Shown here piece after piece: positions 9,100 through 20,990 of a DNA stretch of 64,000 nucleotides (the stretch's first letter is position 1; the number at the start of each line of letters is the position of its first letter). The stretch covers positions 432,467-496,466 of the forward strand of contig JAJEKV010000081.1 in the NCBI GenBank assembly GCA_021234155.1. Direction: 5' to 3'. The stretch is from Isoetes taiwanensis (lineage: Eukaryota > Streptophyta > Lycopodiopsida > Isoetales > Isoetaceae). A program made the position numbers and the translations under genes. A model generated the notes under the pieces. It worked only from the letters and a program-made list of their open reading frames with translations, ran no database searches and was not told the DNA's origin.

Positions 9100-12000
9100 A
9101 TGGGTGCATCCTCGATCTGGATTATAATGCTACTATTTATGGGCCCTTGTATCAATGGCTTGGTGGAGGATGAAGTGGGGATATACAACATTTTAGAACG
9201 TGGGCGTGAAGAACTCGTAGATGATGGGTGGGAATCACCCTTTATGGATGAGTTTTGTGACTCGTCAGTTGAAGCAAGCAATCTCCGATGGCCCCATCCT
9301 AAGCCTCGGCCTCCGCATCCTGGTCCTATTAGACCAACCTTTCCTACTTTCAATGTCACTGCATTTGGAGCTAAGGGTGATGGAGTTACTGATGATTCCA
9401 AGGTACATTTTCACATTATTCAATAGTATAAACAACTCAGTTATGTATCCAAATAGCTTAGTTTGACATTCAGTTCTATCTTCCGCACCTTTTCAGTTAA
9501 TGTATATTGTTGTCAAGCCCCAATCCCAAATCCAACTTCAATGAGTACGTTATTAATTTGAATCCAAAGCAGAAGGATGTATTAGAAGGATGAAAGTATG
9601 GTATTTATCTTCAAATTAAGATTCAAGAAACATGTTATTAGTGAAGTATGCATAAAATGGATGGAAGATCTCCCTATTATAAAAATAAATGGGTTTATAC
9701 TTGATGATAGATAGCACCAACTTGATACTTCTACTTGCCAAACCTACTTTATTGGATTGCTTTGACCATTCGTTTGCCAATATCAAAGTCAAAATTATCT
9801 AAAAAATGAGCCTTTTAACAAAACCCATTTGGGATGGCTTTACTATTTCAGGCGTAATATTAGTCAATCTTCTAGTTGAGGCCTCTATTTAGAAATCTCC
9901 TCTTGCGTTTAGCTCATATAGTCCTAAAAAAAATCAAAATATAAAAAATAATCCTTCCTTCTTTAAGTAAAGAAGCTACAACAGAATTTTACTAACTCAA
10001 ACGTTGTGTATATCACAATAATTTGAAATCTGAAGTAGCCATTTAGACATCGTAACTTCCTGCTCCAATTTTAGGTCTAAACCTAAGATGTCACCTCCAT
10101 TTCTAATCAATTCAGGTTCTCTAGCCTTTCTCAATCTAGATACTATAGCCATCTCATTGCATTGAAAACTTAAGGTGTCGGATTTTCTTAATTATTTCAT
10201 CTTGGCATGAGTCTTGCGCATGCTTCACTAGTCTAATGTGTGTACACTTTCACTATTTGTAGAATTTTTTTTTTGTGATGGAGCCATAATCATAAAGTGC
10301 TCAATAAAAGTATCAAAATATAACAAAACTTAAGATGATGTCTAATAAGATGTTCTAGAAAAGCAGCCTAAGTTTAAGATGATGTCTAATAAGATGTTCT
10401 AGAAAAGCAGCCTTATTTCTGGCACCTGGTGGTAGTATCACTTTCTTAATTTGCTTTCTTGCCTAAGATAGATTGGATAAACTTATTCTAGCTGTCTTCA
10501 ACATTATTTGATGAAGCTTAAAATATTTATATATATTTAGTTTAAAGATATTCTTTTTCTTGAGATCCCGTTTGACACATAAGATACACTTATATATAGA
10601 GGGGTATTCTAAAGCTTCCAATATCTGCTAATTGGACCGAACATGAATCAGTGAACTTAATTTGGCTATCTAGAATGTTTATTAAAGCTTAAAATATATG
10701 AATCGGCCAGATTTATTTTGGCTATCTAGAATATTTATTATTGAAGCTTAAAATACTTTTATGCAGGCATTTTTAGATGCATGGGAATTCGCTTGTCAAG
10801 TAAATCACTCAAGATTGATTGTACCAAGCGGGCAAAGTTACCTTTTGGCACCAACAAAATTCTCCGGTCCTTGTATCAGAATGACACTTGAAGTATTAAC
10901 CATAATGCTCTTGAGAGTATTTGTTCGTCTCACATTAACTCGTATGGTTTGTTTTTATATTTAGATTGATGGTACAATACTTGCGCCACAGAATCCATTA
11001 AATTGGACAAATGATACTAGATTTTGGCTCGTATTTCAAAATTTAGATGGGTTCACAATTGAAGGGAATGGAACAATTGACGGTCAAGGACAACAATGGT
11101 GGGCAGAGTCTTGTAAAGTGAATTCTAGTAATGTAAGCTTTATAGAAGATCTAATCATCGGCTAAAAACATGATTTGATGGGACTAACACATTGTTATTT
11201 TGCTTGGAAGCAGCCTTGTCATATCGCTCCCACTGTAAGTCTCTTTCTTTTTTGTTGTATCAATCTTCATGGTGTGATGTACATGCTTTGCGTGGATAAC
11301 AAAAAGACTTCAATTTATTTCTCTTTCTTGTATGGTATTTTTGTGAGCCTTTCATCAAGATACAAAATATAATGTTATTGTAGTGTCCTGTAGTTTTTTG
11401 GTCTCCGTTAACATTCACTTCACGTATATTAAAATCTTAGAATTAGTAACTTCCAAGGAAACCCAATTGGCAATCTTTCATGATTTACACATACCTATGA
11501 ATATGAGTTGAATTGTCCATGGGGGCGAAGAAGTCTACATGACTCAATAAAATAGAGAACATCAAGCCTATTACTATCCCCTACCCTAGCTTTTTGAGGA
11601 AAAAGTCTTTACAGTAATGAGTCTTCGGATGAATATGTAGCACAATAACAGGGGCTTCAAAGGGGATTTGATTTGGATATATAAATGACCATACCTGACC
11701 ATAGACCATGCCCCCTAAAACAGTTGAATTTATTGTCTAATGGAAAAAGAAAAGAGGATTTAATAGGAAAATGAATAGCATTACCCCACTGCTTATTCTT
11801 ATTAGGATATTGAATCAAATTGGTAGAGGTTTGAATTTCTTGTATTTCATACTGTCCAAAACCTAGGTGCAATCGTATTTCATATTTCAAAACCATAGGT
11901 GCCCCTAGTCGTAAATGACCATAACCAAAACGAGATGTGTCAGAGGCCTCCACATCTTCAGAATCGACAGATCCAACGACAGAGGTAGTTTAGGGCATAC

Positions 12001-15000
12001 CTGGTCTATAATATGTACATGTTTTATTTAGTTGGCATAGTTGGGTACATAGATGGGCCTCCATAATATAAGATGCTAGTACCTCCATAGCATACATATG
12101 TAAAAGCACATTTAATGGTAAGCCAAACAATATTGTGCTCGGATGGTGGCAAACACTAGGCAGATTTGAAGGGTATAGTGCTCCTAATCAAATGCACTCA
12201 TTTGACAATTGCTACACATATTTTACTTTCATGCACTTCACATGCCCACCTACTAACATGTGGCAGCCTAGAGTAGAAGAGACGAAGAAGAACATTTTCA
12301 ACTTCCAGTGCATACCAGCTAAGATGCTTAAAATCCATGTGCCCTTGCTTGAATTGATGTGATTTATTGGTCCGACACTGTTTCTTTCTCCCTTTGTCTT
12401 TATCTCATTTTTATTATTAGAAAATGAATAAAACCCATCAAACATAGCCAAATAAATATCCCCCGTAGAATGCACTCCCCTCTGAACCTTGTCCTCAATG
12501 CATGTTGTTTATTCTTTGAACCCCCATCCTCAAAGCATGCTGTTTATTCTTTCAACGTTCTGAATATGACTTATGTATCGCCTCTGCTATGTTTTTGGCT
12601 TATGCAGGCTATTACAGTCTTTAAATGCAATAATATAACAGTTAGAGATTTGAACATACAAGACAGCCAACAAATGCATCTTCAATTTGACAAATGCAAT
12701 GGAGTACGTGCTATAGGGTTGAACATTAATGCTCCATATAATAGCCCTAATACAGATGGCATACATCTTCATGAATCTATTAGAGTTCTCATTCAAAACT
12801 GCTCCATCGCCACAGGTATAGAATACTATACTAAAATAAATGAGATTGATTTAGTAATCTTGTTGATCATAAGCTACTCTTTCGAGAAATTGACAGTATG
12901 CTTTGATCTACAATGGATTAAATTATGAATTTATGATTAGGTCAGACAATGTATAAGAAAACATAGGTTTAATCATATGATATTTATGCTCATCTGCTAA
13001 ATATTGGTTCTCGCGCACCTATGTTTGTAGTCCCATAAACCACTCTTTTGCAGGGGATGATTGTGTTTCAGTTCAAACACTAACATTTAATGTTCGGATG
13101 AAAAATATTACTTGTGGTCCAGGGCATGGGATAAGGTAGTTTTCTCATGCACATATTTAAATATTTCATTATGTTGACTTTGAGTATATGTTGATTAGTA
13201 TTGGAGGCCTTGGAAAAGATGGATCATATGCAAATGTCTCAGCGGTGGTGGTGGATGGGGCTGTTTTGAATGGTACAACTAATGGATTACGAATAAAGAC
13301 TTGGCAAGTAAGGCTAGTTATCCATAATTATAGCTACTTACTTAGTTTAGTTAGTAAGTTAGTTAGCAGTTTTAGCATCATACCACATGCACCATAAGAT
13401 GATAGTATATATGCTCCATGAATAAGAATGTTGATATAACCATAAGAATTGAATCGAATTGTTTATTATGTACATGGGTCAAATCGTACATCGAAATCAA
13501 TACAGGAAACACAGATTACAAAGCCCTTATGTCAAAAGTTTTTCAAGAGCATAATATTTCTAAAGTCACTCTATTTGCTCTTGGCATAGTCTTGCATATT
13601 GCTCCAAGTCCTTCAGAATAGAACATGCTAGTGCAACCACCAAAGGTGTATGTAAGGGACCATGCAATGGCTTAGGAGATGTATACTTTGCTCTGATAAC
13701 TATAAATGCTGGATAAATTTGAATCTATCCTAATACTCCTCTCAATTTTGAGTTGATGTGCTCTTTGAGAATATCTAAAAAAATCCGCATCTTTTCAAAG
13801 GCAAATGTCTAATAGACACTCATGTGACCCACAAGTAGTAATTCACTCCTGTAATGAACTGTCAACCTTCAAGCTATTGGCATTCAAAAGCTTATTTATG
13901 AAGCATATTTATCCAAGTGTTGCCTCAATTGAGTAAGCTTTGTAATGTTATTCACATGTATACGTTGTTTAATGTTCTTTGACAGTCCCCTCAGACCTAA
14001 CCTTAACGACCTAACCTTAACGTCTTTCCTATATGCAAATAAATGTTTTTAGTTTTGCCATCTTTTAAAATTAAAGTAGGTAACATAGTCATTTACATCA
14101 CATTGAAGAAGTATACCATCTCTTTGCAATAGAACTAGGTATAGGATTGCCAGCTTGACTCGTGATGCATAAGTGGAGAGTGTTTTCTACACTCGTTCCA
14201 AACTACTCTATGTAAGAAAAATCAACATGGGGTCATGTAAGATCAATTAACATTTGGAAACAATTCCTTATGGACTAATCATAAAGCTCTACATAGCATA
14301 TAGAGCTTCCCATCTCGTATTTACCCTTTTTCTATATATATGCATTCTATGCATGACACAAGCATCCTAATGCATGGCATAGCATTGCTTCCACTAATTA
14401 TCTTCAATGTGGTGCATTGCTTCCACTAATTACCTTCAGTATATAAATTGGGATGATTTTTTTCCATCGTGAGAAACAACCAGAACTTATGTCCTGGTCA
14501 AGCTGCTTCACATACTATTTTTGTGATAGGGGCATGAGCTAAGGGACAACTTTATTCGCATGCAATTACTGGAAAATGATGCGATGAGTGCCCCTATGGG
14601 TGATATGGTTCTCAAGATGGTCAACATAGAAGTCAAGAAAAATAAGAAAATAAAAGGTCCCGGGGGGAGGGGGGGAGATGGGAGGGGAGGGGAACAAACG
14701 TGCTCTCATATTGTTGTTGCGAAGCTAGATTGATAGAGAAAAAAAATCCAATCATAGGATTAAACTTATGAATGCTAATAAGGCTAACGACCCTAGTAAT
14801 AAATGACTAGATAATCCCCAAGGCCTATGAATGAATGGAACTATCATCACACAGACCAAGTTGTCTGTGGCCTGCAGGGAATACCCCTGCCTCTATTTCA
14901 AATGTTATGTACGCATGCTCTTAATGTGAGCTTCATAGCATATAAGAAAAGCCTAAGCATATCTAGCATGCGATCCAGTTCTAATTTCATCAGCACGTTT

Positions 15001-15936
15001 CTTTCTCGTATTTAGTTTTGATTGAGACAAAGGCATGCACAAATGGTTTCATCTCTAATCATCAAGCTCCGAGGACGGTCAAGATCAAAGACAACTACTT
15101 CCTCTGCCTTAGAAAGGGTGCATGGTCAAGTCCAGTTTTGGACCTATTGGACTGGACATGCCTATAACAAAAGGATTAATCTCAGACACACCTAATCCAG
15201 TGTTCACGAGTGTCCGGAGATCACACCAGAATCTCGTTATAATAGAGAAATGAAGATGGGCTAAGATCTTATGAGTTGAAAGTGAGGTACTGCATAGACC
15301 TTTTGATAGACAAGGTTCACTAACTTCTTGGACAAATGACCCATTCAGCCTATCCTCTTTATGGGGATTTTCATAAGCCACATAGGGGATGGTTACCATC
15401 AAAGCATTCGTGGTGCACATCAAAATGGTAGTATCAAATATTTTATGAGAAACATTAACTTTAAGGTGCTAATCATTGTTCTTGTTCTAGGGTGGACAAG
15501 GCCGAGCTTACGGTTTTCGATACCAAAATGTTCAAATGATAAATGTCACAAATCCAATCCTCATTGATCAATACTATTGCGACTCTGCAACACCTTGCCA
15601 AAATCAGGCAAGCTCAAATCTAATTGTCTAGATATGTTTCAAAATATAAGAAAAAACTTAACACTATTATTATATTTTGGGATCTTGAATTTACAGACTT
15701 CTGCAGTTCAAGTGATGGGAGTGCTATATAGGAATATCACGGGTACATCATCGAGTCATGTGGCAGTGCGTTTTGCATGTAGTGATAGCGTACCATGTGA
15801 ACATATTGTTCTAGAAGATGTTAGTCTTACACATAAATCTGGATCTGATGCGCTTTCATTTTGTGAAAGTGCTACTGGGTTTAGCTTAGGTGATATAGTA
15901 CCTCAAAGTTGTCTGACTAAATTTGGAAAAATATGA
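9100..15936 (+). CDS. Polygalacturonase (GH28), 9 exons, secreted
   Basis: Exons 9100-9402, 10767-10892, 10965-11132, 11211-11234, 12608-12815, 13054-13135, 13199-13307, 15491-15607 and 15697-15936 join in phase to 458 residues. Polygalacturonases hydrolyse alpha-1,4-galacturonan in cell-wall pectin. A signal peptide (hydrophobic IWIIMLLFMG, residues 6-15) is followed by an acidic and Pro-rich stretch, then the mature start FNVTAFGAKGDGVTDDSKAF. The four GH28 signatures are intact: NTDG (255-258), GDD (277-279), GHG (300-302) and RIK (335-337), so it should be active. The ATG at 9100 has A at -3 and G at +4. Intron 8 starts with GC (CAG/GCAAGC); the others are GT-AG. Introns 1, 4 and 7 are long (1.4, 1.4 and 2.2 kb). 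It could be an exo- rather than endo-enzyme; the sequence alone does not settle this. Confidence 0.93.
9403..10766 (+). other. Polygalacturonase intron 1
   Basis: 1364 bp, AT-rich, GT...CAG. It contains a tandem duplication of a roughly 40-bp segment (10330-10369 and 10374-10413, offset 44) and a diverged repeat of TTGGCTATCTAGAAT plus AAGCTTAAAAT near 10661-10756. No coding sequence recognised. Confidence 0.85.
11211..11234 (+). other. Polygalacturonase microexon (exon 4)
   Basis: A 24-nt exon (or 21 nt if the acceptor is the CAG at 11211-11213) encodes QPCHIAPT, which corresponds to the conserved PC...APTA block of plant polygalacturonases just before VFKC. It is bounded by GGAAG or CAG on the left and GTAAGT on the right. 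Without it the family block is missing; either length preserves the frame. Confidence 0.85.
11235..12607 (+). other. Polygalacturonase intron 4
   Basis: 1373 bp from GTAAGT to TATGCAG. A minus-strand open stretch of 98 codons (11657-11953) shows no recognisable family and is probably chance or an old insertion. Nothing else is supported. Confidence 0.8.
13308..15490 (+). other. Polygalacturonase intron 7
   Basis: 2183 bp from GTAAGG to TTCTAG, the longest intron. It holds a run of five G-tracts at 14662-14692 (G6, G7, G3, G4, G4) on the sense strand, and a minus-strand 104-codon open stretch (15109-15423) that I cannot assign. Transposon debris is likely but not proven. Confidence 0.8.
14662..14692 (+). 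other. Potential G-quadruplex motif in intron
   Basis: Five runs of three or more G separated by 1-4 nt satisfy the usual G-quadruplex pattern. It lies on the transcribed RNA's sense strand inside polygalacturonase intron 7. Confidence 0.6.
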
Positions 15937-16848
15937 TAACAATTTGAGACACATGTAATATATCTAAATCGCCTCTCTATGAGGATCGGATATTTTGTAG
16001 ATGCTACAATCAGCAAACATGGTATATATTAACAGCATGAATCAGTTTGTCCTTATTATAAGATTAATATGTCTTCGCATTTGAATATGTTTATCAGGTT
16101 CTCAAAAGAGACCTGAAGAACTAGAAGTTGTTAATTGAACACATTCGACAGCCAGGAAATAGCATGACAGAACAATCAAGCATGTCCTCAACTTAAGTAA
16201 CTTGCAAATCATTCATCAAAGGCACAGTACTGTAGGAAGAGTGCTGAAACAGAAGCACTTTCGATTCAAATTTTCCAAGAATAAAAACTGAAACATTTCC
16301 ACTACCAATTTGCAGCCTTATAATTAAACATTAGAAAATGCAAATCAACAAATTTCAATAGATGCATGAAACCTTGAACCATCATTAAGCTCTCTGATTT
16401 TGGCAATGCCCATATCCTTGCCATACAGGTTGTAAACGTGTTAGAATAACTGCTCTAATGTTTTGGAATCCCAACACATTATACACGACTTCTACTTGAT
16501 GGTTGCTCATGCTTGTGTTATTTTTGGTCGCTGGTTATGACTTCGCTGCAATGCCTCTGACTTTTATGGTATAGCTGGACTGAATGCCTTTGCATTCACA
16601 TTGATCTGCCTAGAAAGACATGCTGCCACTTTGCAGGGAAGGATGTATCTTGCTTCACTAGTGTTCTTGGTGGAGCTGCTTATAAAGAAAAGTGTTATTA
16701 GCCAAGTCATTGGAGCTAACTTATTACACTGGTGGTAATTTAACATACATATATGGGTAACAATGTTACCGCTATATATTCCAGTTCAGCAGACACATAT
16801 GGGTAACAATGTTTCTGCAGTATAATCCAGTTCAGCATCTTCTAGTCG
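15937..16848. other. Intergenic gap between convergent genes
   Basis: The 3' flanks of the polygalacturonase (+) and DCC1 (-) genes. It holds an imperfect tandem repeat of about 49 bp beginning near 16748 and 16796 (shared block ATATGGGTAACAATGTT, then CCAGTTCAGCA). No gene seen. Confidence 0.7.
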
Positions 16849-18621
16849 CTACCTCGCAGTGTACACTAGGGGTGCATCTGCTGTTGGCTGGATCTTTCTA
16901 GTGTACCTTAGAAGCATTGCCTCCACTGATTGTCCAGGAACATGCAAATCCCTGGAAAAGTCAAGTGAGAGTATTACATCGCTTGAAACAGAAACAATGA
17001 CATTTTCAATTACAGTATGCCTTATCTTACCGAAGATATGGTTCCAATTCTTGCCATTCCCACTTCGATTTTTCTTGGAACAATGCAGCAAAACGTGCAG
17101 CAGGTTTCTTTGGCAAAGAAGAGATGCTATATGGCCGTATCCAGGACTCAGACCCTAATTTCTCAATTAGAGCCTCTCCCTGTAGCCAGTCAATGTTACA
17201 ATTCAGTCCTGAAGGTAATTTTTGTTGCCATGTGTCAATAAAATCTTTTACCCTCCACTTTGATGCCCCAAGAAGTAATTGTCTTGCGAATTGCAGACAA
17301 ACTTGCTTCTCATCAAGAGCCCATATGTTAATCTCTGAAGAATCAGCCAGGTGTCCATATGTTGTTAAACAATGTCTTACCAAGTTAGGTAAATAGCCAT
17401 CACCTTCCATGACATACACAACCTCATCAATCGGAATCCTATCAAGAGGCCACTCATGTTGCACAGAGTTTAAAATTATCATTTCAAGCAAAGACTGCAT
17501 CAACTTAGGGTGTAAGATACGCCAGTACCCATTGATCTCAACTGCAGCTAAATCCCTTAGAGCTTCTTTCAGTTGTTCTTCACTTGCTTGCACATTGTCT
17601 AACAAATCATACCAAGAATATAAATCATTATCATGCCCTCCAGTTTCTGTCTCCCAATCTTGATCCTCAGTATATAGCCGTTTTGACAAGAGTGCCTTGA
17701 GCTTATCAAGTAGTGGGGCAACTTCTGCCAGTTCCAGATGTCCTGTTACTGTTGCAGAAGCATCAATGGTATCTTCTTTAACACCATTTGTCAAGTCGTT
17801 TGGTGGAATGAGCAATACGGTGTTTGATGTAGAGACAAACTTAATGGCATATGTAGTTTTTGAAGTGCATAAAACAGCCTCATCATCTGGTGCTCCTCTT
17901 ATTGTCACCCTAACAAAGACAAAACATTTTTCTTATGAACAACCATTTATTATCATCCCCATAGTAAAAACATTCAGGAAGAACAATATGCAGAAAATCT
18001 GGCTATCTTAACAAAATATGCCTTCATGGTCTAAAGTCTATTTGATAGCACAGCTTGCTAGAGCCTTTAATACAATGATGAGATCTGTCCTTCATACTCT
18101 TGTATATTTCTGATATTCCTACTACCATGTGTAGATCGTGCTGAGTTCATTGGTGACTGAAACTCCATATTAAGCAGGACTCAACTTATCCCATGATTTC
18201 ATCCCAAAAAACTGATGTCATTTAGCATTGCTCATATGAATCCCAAACCGTGCATCTATAAAGTAATGGAGAACAATATTTGCATTTCCATTATCCTTCT
18301 TCAAAATGGTGATCATTGAGCTGTTTAGAAATTGATTTAAAAGACCTGAATTAATTGGCTAGAGAAAACCTCGAAGAAAAGACCGAAAACAGGAACAAAT
18401 AGCCACTGAAACTTGCTTTAGGGTTTTATGTGACAAATCTTTAACACGGTGCAGATAAACCCCTTAAATGTGTGAAAAATATGCACTAACCCATTTAGAA
18501 GTATCTCTTGTAGAACAGATTCATCCACTTCCAACAGCTTAAACTCCTCCGATCCAAAGGCCGAGCCATAGCGCACCGTCGATGGAGTGTTGAGCTTTAG
18601 ATCCAGCATCTGGTGTGCCAT
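16849..18621 (-). CDS. DCC1: Sister chromatid cohesion protein DCC1, 3 exons
   Basis: Exons 18491-18621, 17031-17909 and 16849-16951 join in phase to 370 residues, close to the usual length of the family. DCC1 with CTF8 and CTF18 forms the alternative RFC clamp loader that acts on PCNA at replication forks and promotes sister-chromatid cohesion in the nucleus. Evidence: the N-terminal block YGSAFGSEEFKLLEVDE, then TIRGAPDDEAVLCTSKTTYA spanning the exon 1/2 junction, VLLIPP, a central GYWRILHP, and the C-terminal winged-helix-like region ending in the W-E-L-E-P-Y block and LVYTAR. Introns of 581 and 79 bp are GT-AG. The ATG at 18621 starts MAHQML. No lesion seen, so it is probably functional. 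Confidence 0.95.
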
Positions 18622-19124
18622 TTGAGGACCTGAAGCAGAAATTGGGCGCCAGATTGGTATTTCTTATGGCCGTTCAAACAAGGAGGAATATTTGGGCTGT
18701 GATTCCATATTTTTGCATGTTTTTTCCATCGCGGTAAATGTCGGACGTGGGCATGTTATAGCCAGCCTTAAATGCCAAAAATCCGCTGTCGACAAAAACG
18801 CCCTGTAAATTTTTTTTGGCGTGGCTATAACATGTCAAAGACACGGATATACCACTAATATGCCCGTGGCTATAACATGACGGCGCGGCGCTCCTTTCTT
18901 TTTAGCAGGGTTGCCTTGCAATTCTAGCCTATACACTGTATGCCACATGTATCCAACGTGTACGCCCAAAGTTACTTGCCTTCTAACCTTCCCCCCCAGC
19001 CGCACTTTCCTAACTCCCTCCTCTGTGTGCAGCGTTCGTCTCCGGTTGTTCAGGCATTTTTAACTCGGATTCCTTTGGCCTTTAGGCCATGATGGTTCAG
19101 GATTAAGTTACTTATGCCATGAGT
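18622..19124. promoter_or_regulatory. DCC1 upstream region with repeated 13-mer
   Basis: The 13-mer TGGCTATAACATG occurs at 18822-18834 and 18867-18879, and its exact reverse complement at 18753-18765, all within 260 bp upstream of the DCC1 start. A GC-rich stretch follows (18880-18890). GGGCGCC near 18645 is only loosely like an E2F site. The role of the 13-mer is unknown. Confidence 0.5.
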
Positions 19125-19419
19125 TTTTTGGGTTGCCCCTAGGGGGGCAAGCCCTTGTCCATGTGGGTTTATGGCATATTCCAAACATATGCTAGTATAT
19201 GCCAAGAATATGCCAATGCTGCTCCAAACTTGCTATAGGGTGTAAACTGGCGGTGGCCGCTGTTCTTCGGCATCCGTTTGGAAACCGGCTAACCGGTGCT
19301 TAAGCGACGGAGTTGCTACTCTTCTTGAAGGTCCGTTGAAGGCCCGTGTGAACAAGTGGCAACCGAATGCTTCTTAAAGTGATCCTTCTCAACCAGCTAT
19401 TGTCGGACTCTAAATGGAC
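19125..19419 (+). repeat. Dispersed non-coding repeat, copy 1
   Basis: Starts with GGGTTGCCCCTAGGGGGGCA and ends near TTGTCGGACTCTAAATGGAC. A close copy lies at 22310-22716. It has no coding potential and no visible LTR, SINE promoter or terminal inverted repeat. Copy 1 lacks two segments found in copy 2. Confidence 0.8.
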
Positions 19420-19907
19420 AGAGAATCGAACTCTATTCCGTTCTTTATGTGTTTCTCATTTTATTTGAGGTGTTGTTTTTTGTAAAATACAGCCAGAATC
19501 AGAAAAGAAATGAGCACATGCGGGCACCAAGCCAAACGGCTCTTCTATATAAGCCAAATCTTCATCAGCAAGAGCAGCTTTAGAAAATTTTCTTGATCAT
19601 TCCACATGCAAAGAGCTTGTCTCTTGTCTTAAGGTTCTCAGAAACATCACTCTATTGCGGCACTGGCAGGATAACAGAAGCTTTGTTCAACTGTTAGACG
19701 TGAGAAATTTTACATAGAATTGGAGGATTGAAGGCCTTTATTGGCGGGAGCAGATTTCTCACCTCTAATGCAAGTGTGGCCTTTGAATGTTGGATGTTTT
19801 ATTTTATGTGCTTCAAAGATTTTGTCTGCAAGCAAAGCAATTAGTGATTGATTAGTTATCAATCTTTTTCAAGAGATGTACCAACATTTCACATGTCTTC
19901 ATTGCAG

Positions 19908-20990
19908 GTCTGTAAGGCAAAAGATCATCAAGCAGGGTTTGTTGGTTCTATTTATGTTGATTGCCCAAATCGACCATGTTATCTATGTAAAAGACCAGGT
20001 TTGCCCATCACTCGCAATTAGCTTTGTTTGATCCATTCGTTTCTTGAAAGTTTTTCTATGTTTCTATTTCAGTGGTAGCTAAATCCTTTACTTGTAGGTC
20101 ACACTACTGTAACATGCCCCCATCATATTGCCACAGAACATGGAGTTCCTCCTACACCATGTAAACATTCCTTGGGGTTGCTGGACTTCATACTTGAAAG
20201 ACAACTATGAAGCAAAGTTCTTCCAGTATGTCTGTTCCCTATTAGTAATAAGTATCTAGTACACAATTCAATGCATATTGCTTTTTTGCGCCTGACTTTA
20301 TTGATTCATATCTAAATTGCCTTAATTTTTGCAGATAAAACCAAATCCTGTTATTCCAAATAGTGTTGAATCTGCTGATGGAGAGTGACATCTTTGGAAT
20401 TTCACCCGTCGAAGGATGATACATTATTGTCAGGAGATAAGATACCTTTCTATCTCTGTAATGGTTATCTTGACTATTATGTAGTGGGCATTTAAATTTA
20501 GGTAGATACCTTGGTGCTTTACCTGTAGGTTTATGCTGAGTAGGTTTCTTACATTGTTCCTGGAAATTCTGGTAGGAAGAGACTTGATGGTGGAGCCTCT
20601 CAAGTTATGTACTTCTTGTAATACCTTTTTGTAGGCTTAGGCATTTTGCAGTAGTTGGGAAGAGTCTTTTCTGCATTGGATGTAATTCAGATGCTTGTGG
20701 TCATGTCCATTCTTTTGACTAGGGACTAACGTGCGCTTCTATTCCATTCTCACAAAGGTCAAGTTGCTATATGGAATTTTGAAAGGACATATGAGAACAC
20801 AGTATATGATACTGTTCATAGCTGTATAGTCAACACAATCAGGTAGACATCTTATAGTGGTAAAGTCCTTGGCATTCACATGCACTTTCAATGACGAGAT
20901 CAAATGCTCTTTTTTTCCAGATTCCATTTAAAAATGATAAGAACAATTTTACCTCGAGTTCAGATGGCACTATTTGCATGACTCATTAGA
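19908..20990 (+). pseudogene. DDB2-like WD40/zinc-knuckle gene relic
   Basis: Exon-like pieces match plant DNA damage-binding protein 2, the WD40 subunit of the UV-DDB complex in nucleotide excision repair. 19908-19998 encodes VCKAKDHQAGFVG and CPNRPCYLCKRPG; 20098-20210 encodes HTTVTCPHHIATEHGV, completing the plant-specific CX2C...HX4C knuckle, and then LDFILERQL before a stop. 20335-20441 has IKPNPVIP and, after a frameshift, LEFHPSKDDTLLSGD; 20758-20842 has GQVAIWNFE; 20921-20990 has SSSDGTI then a stop. Introns and splice sites are retained, so it is not a processed copy. The rest of the propeller is absent. At least one stop and one frameshift make it non-functional. Confidence 0.75.

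Noticed and set aside
8927-9109. 60-codon minus-strand frame in the intergenic gap
   Set aside because: It is antisense to the polygalacturonase promoter and start, with no homology.
18640-18655. GGGCGCC as an E2F site for DCC1
   Set aside because: It fits the TTTSSCGC consensus only with a mismatch, so it is not reported as a regulatory site.
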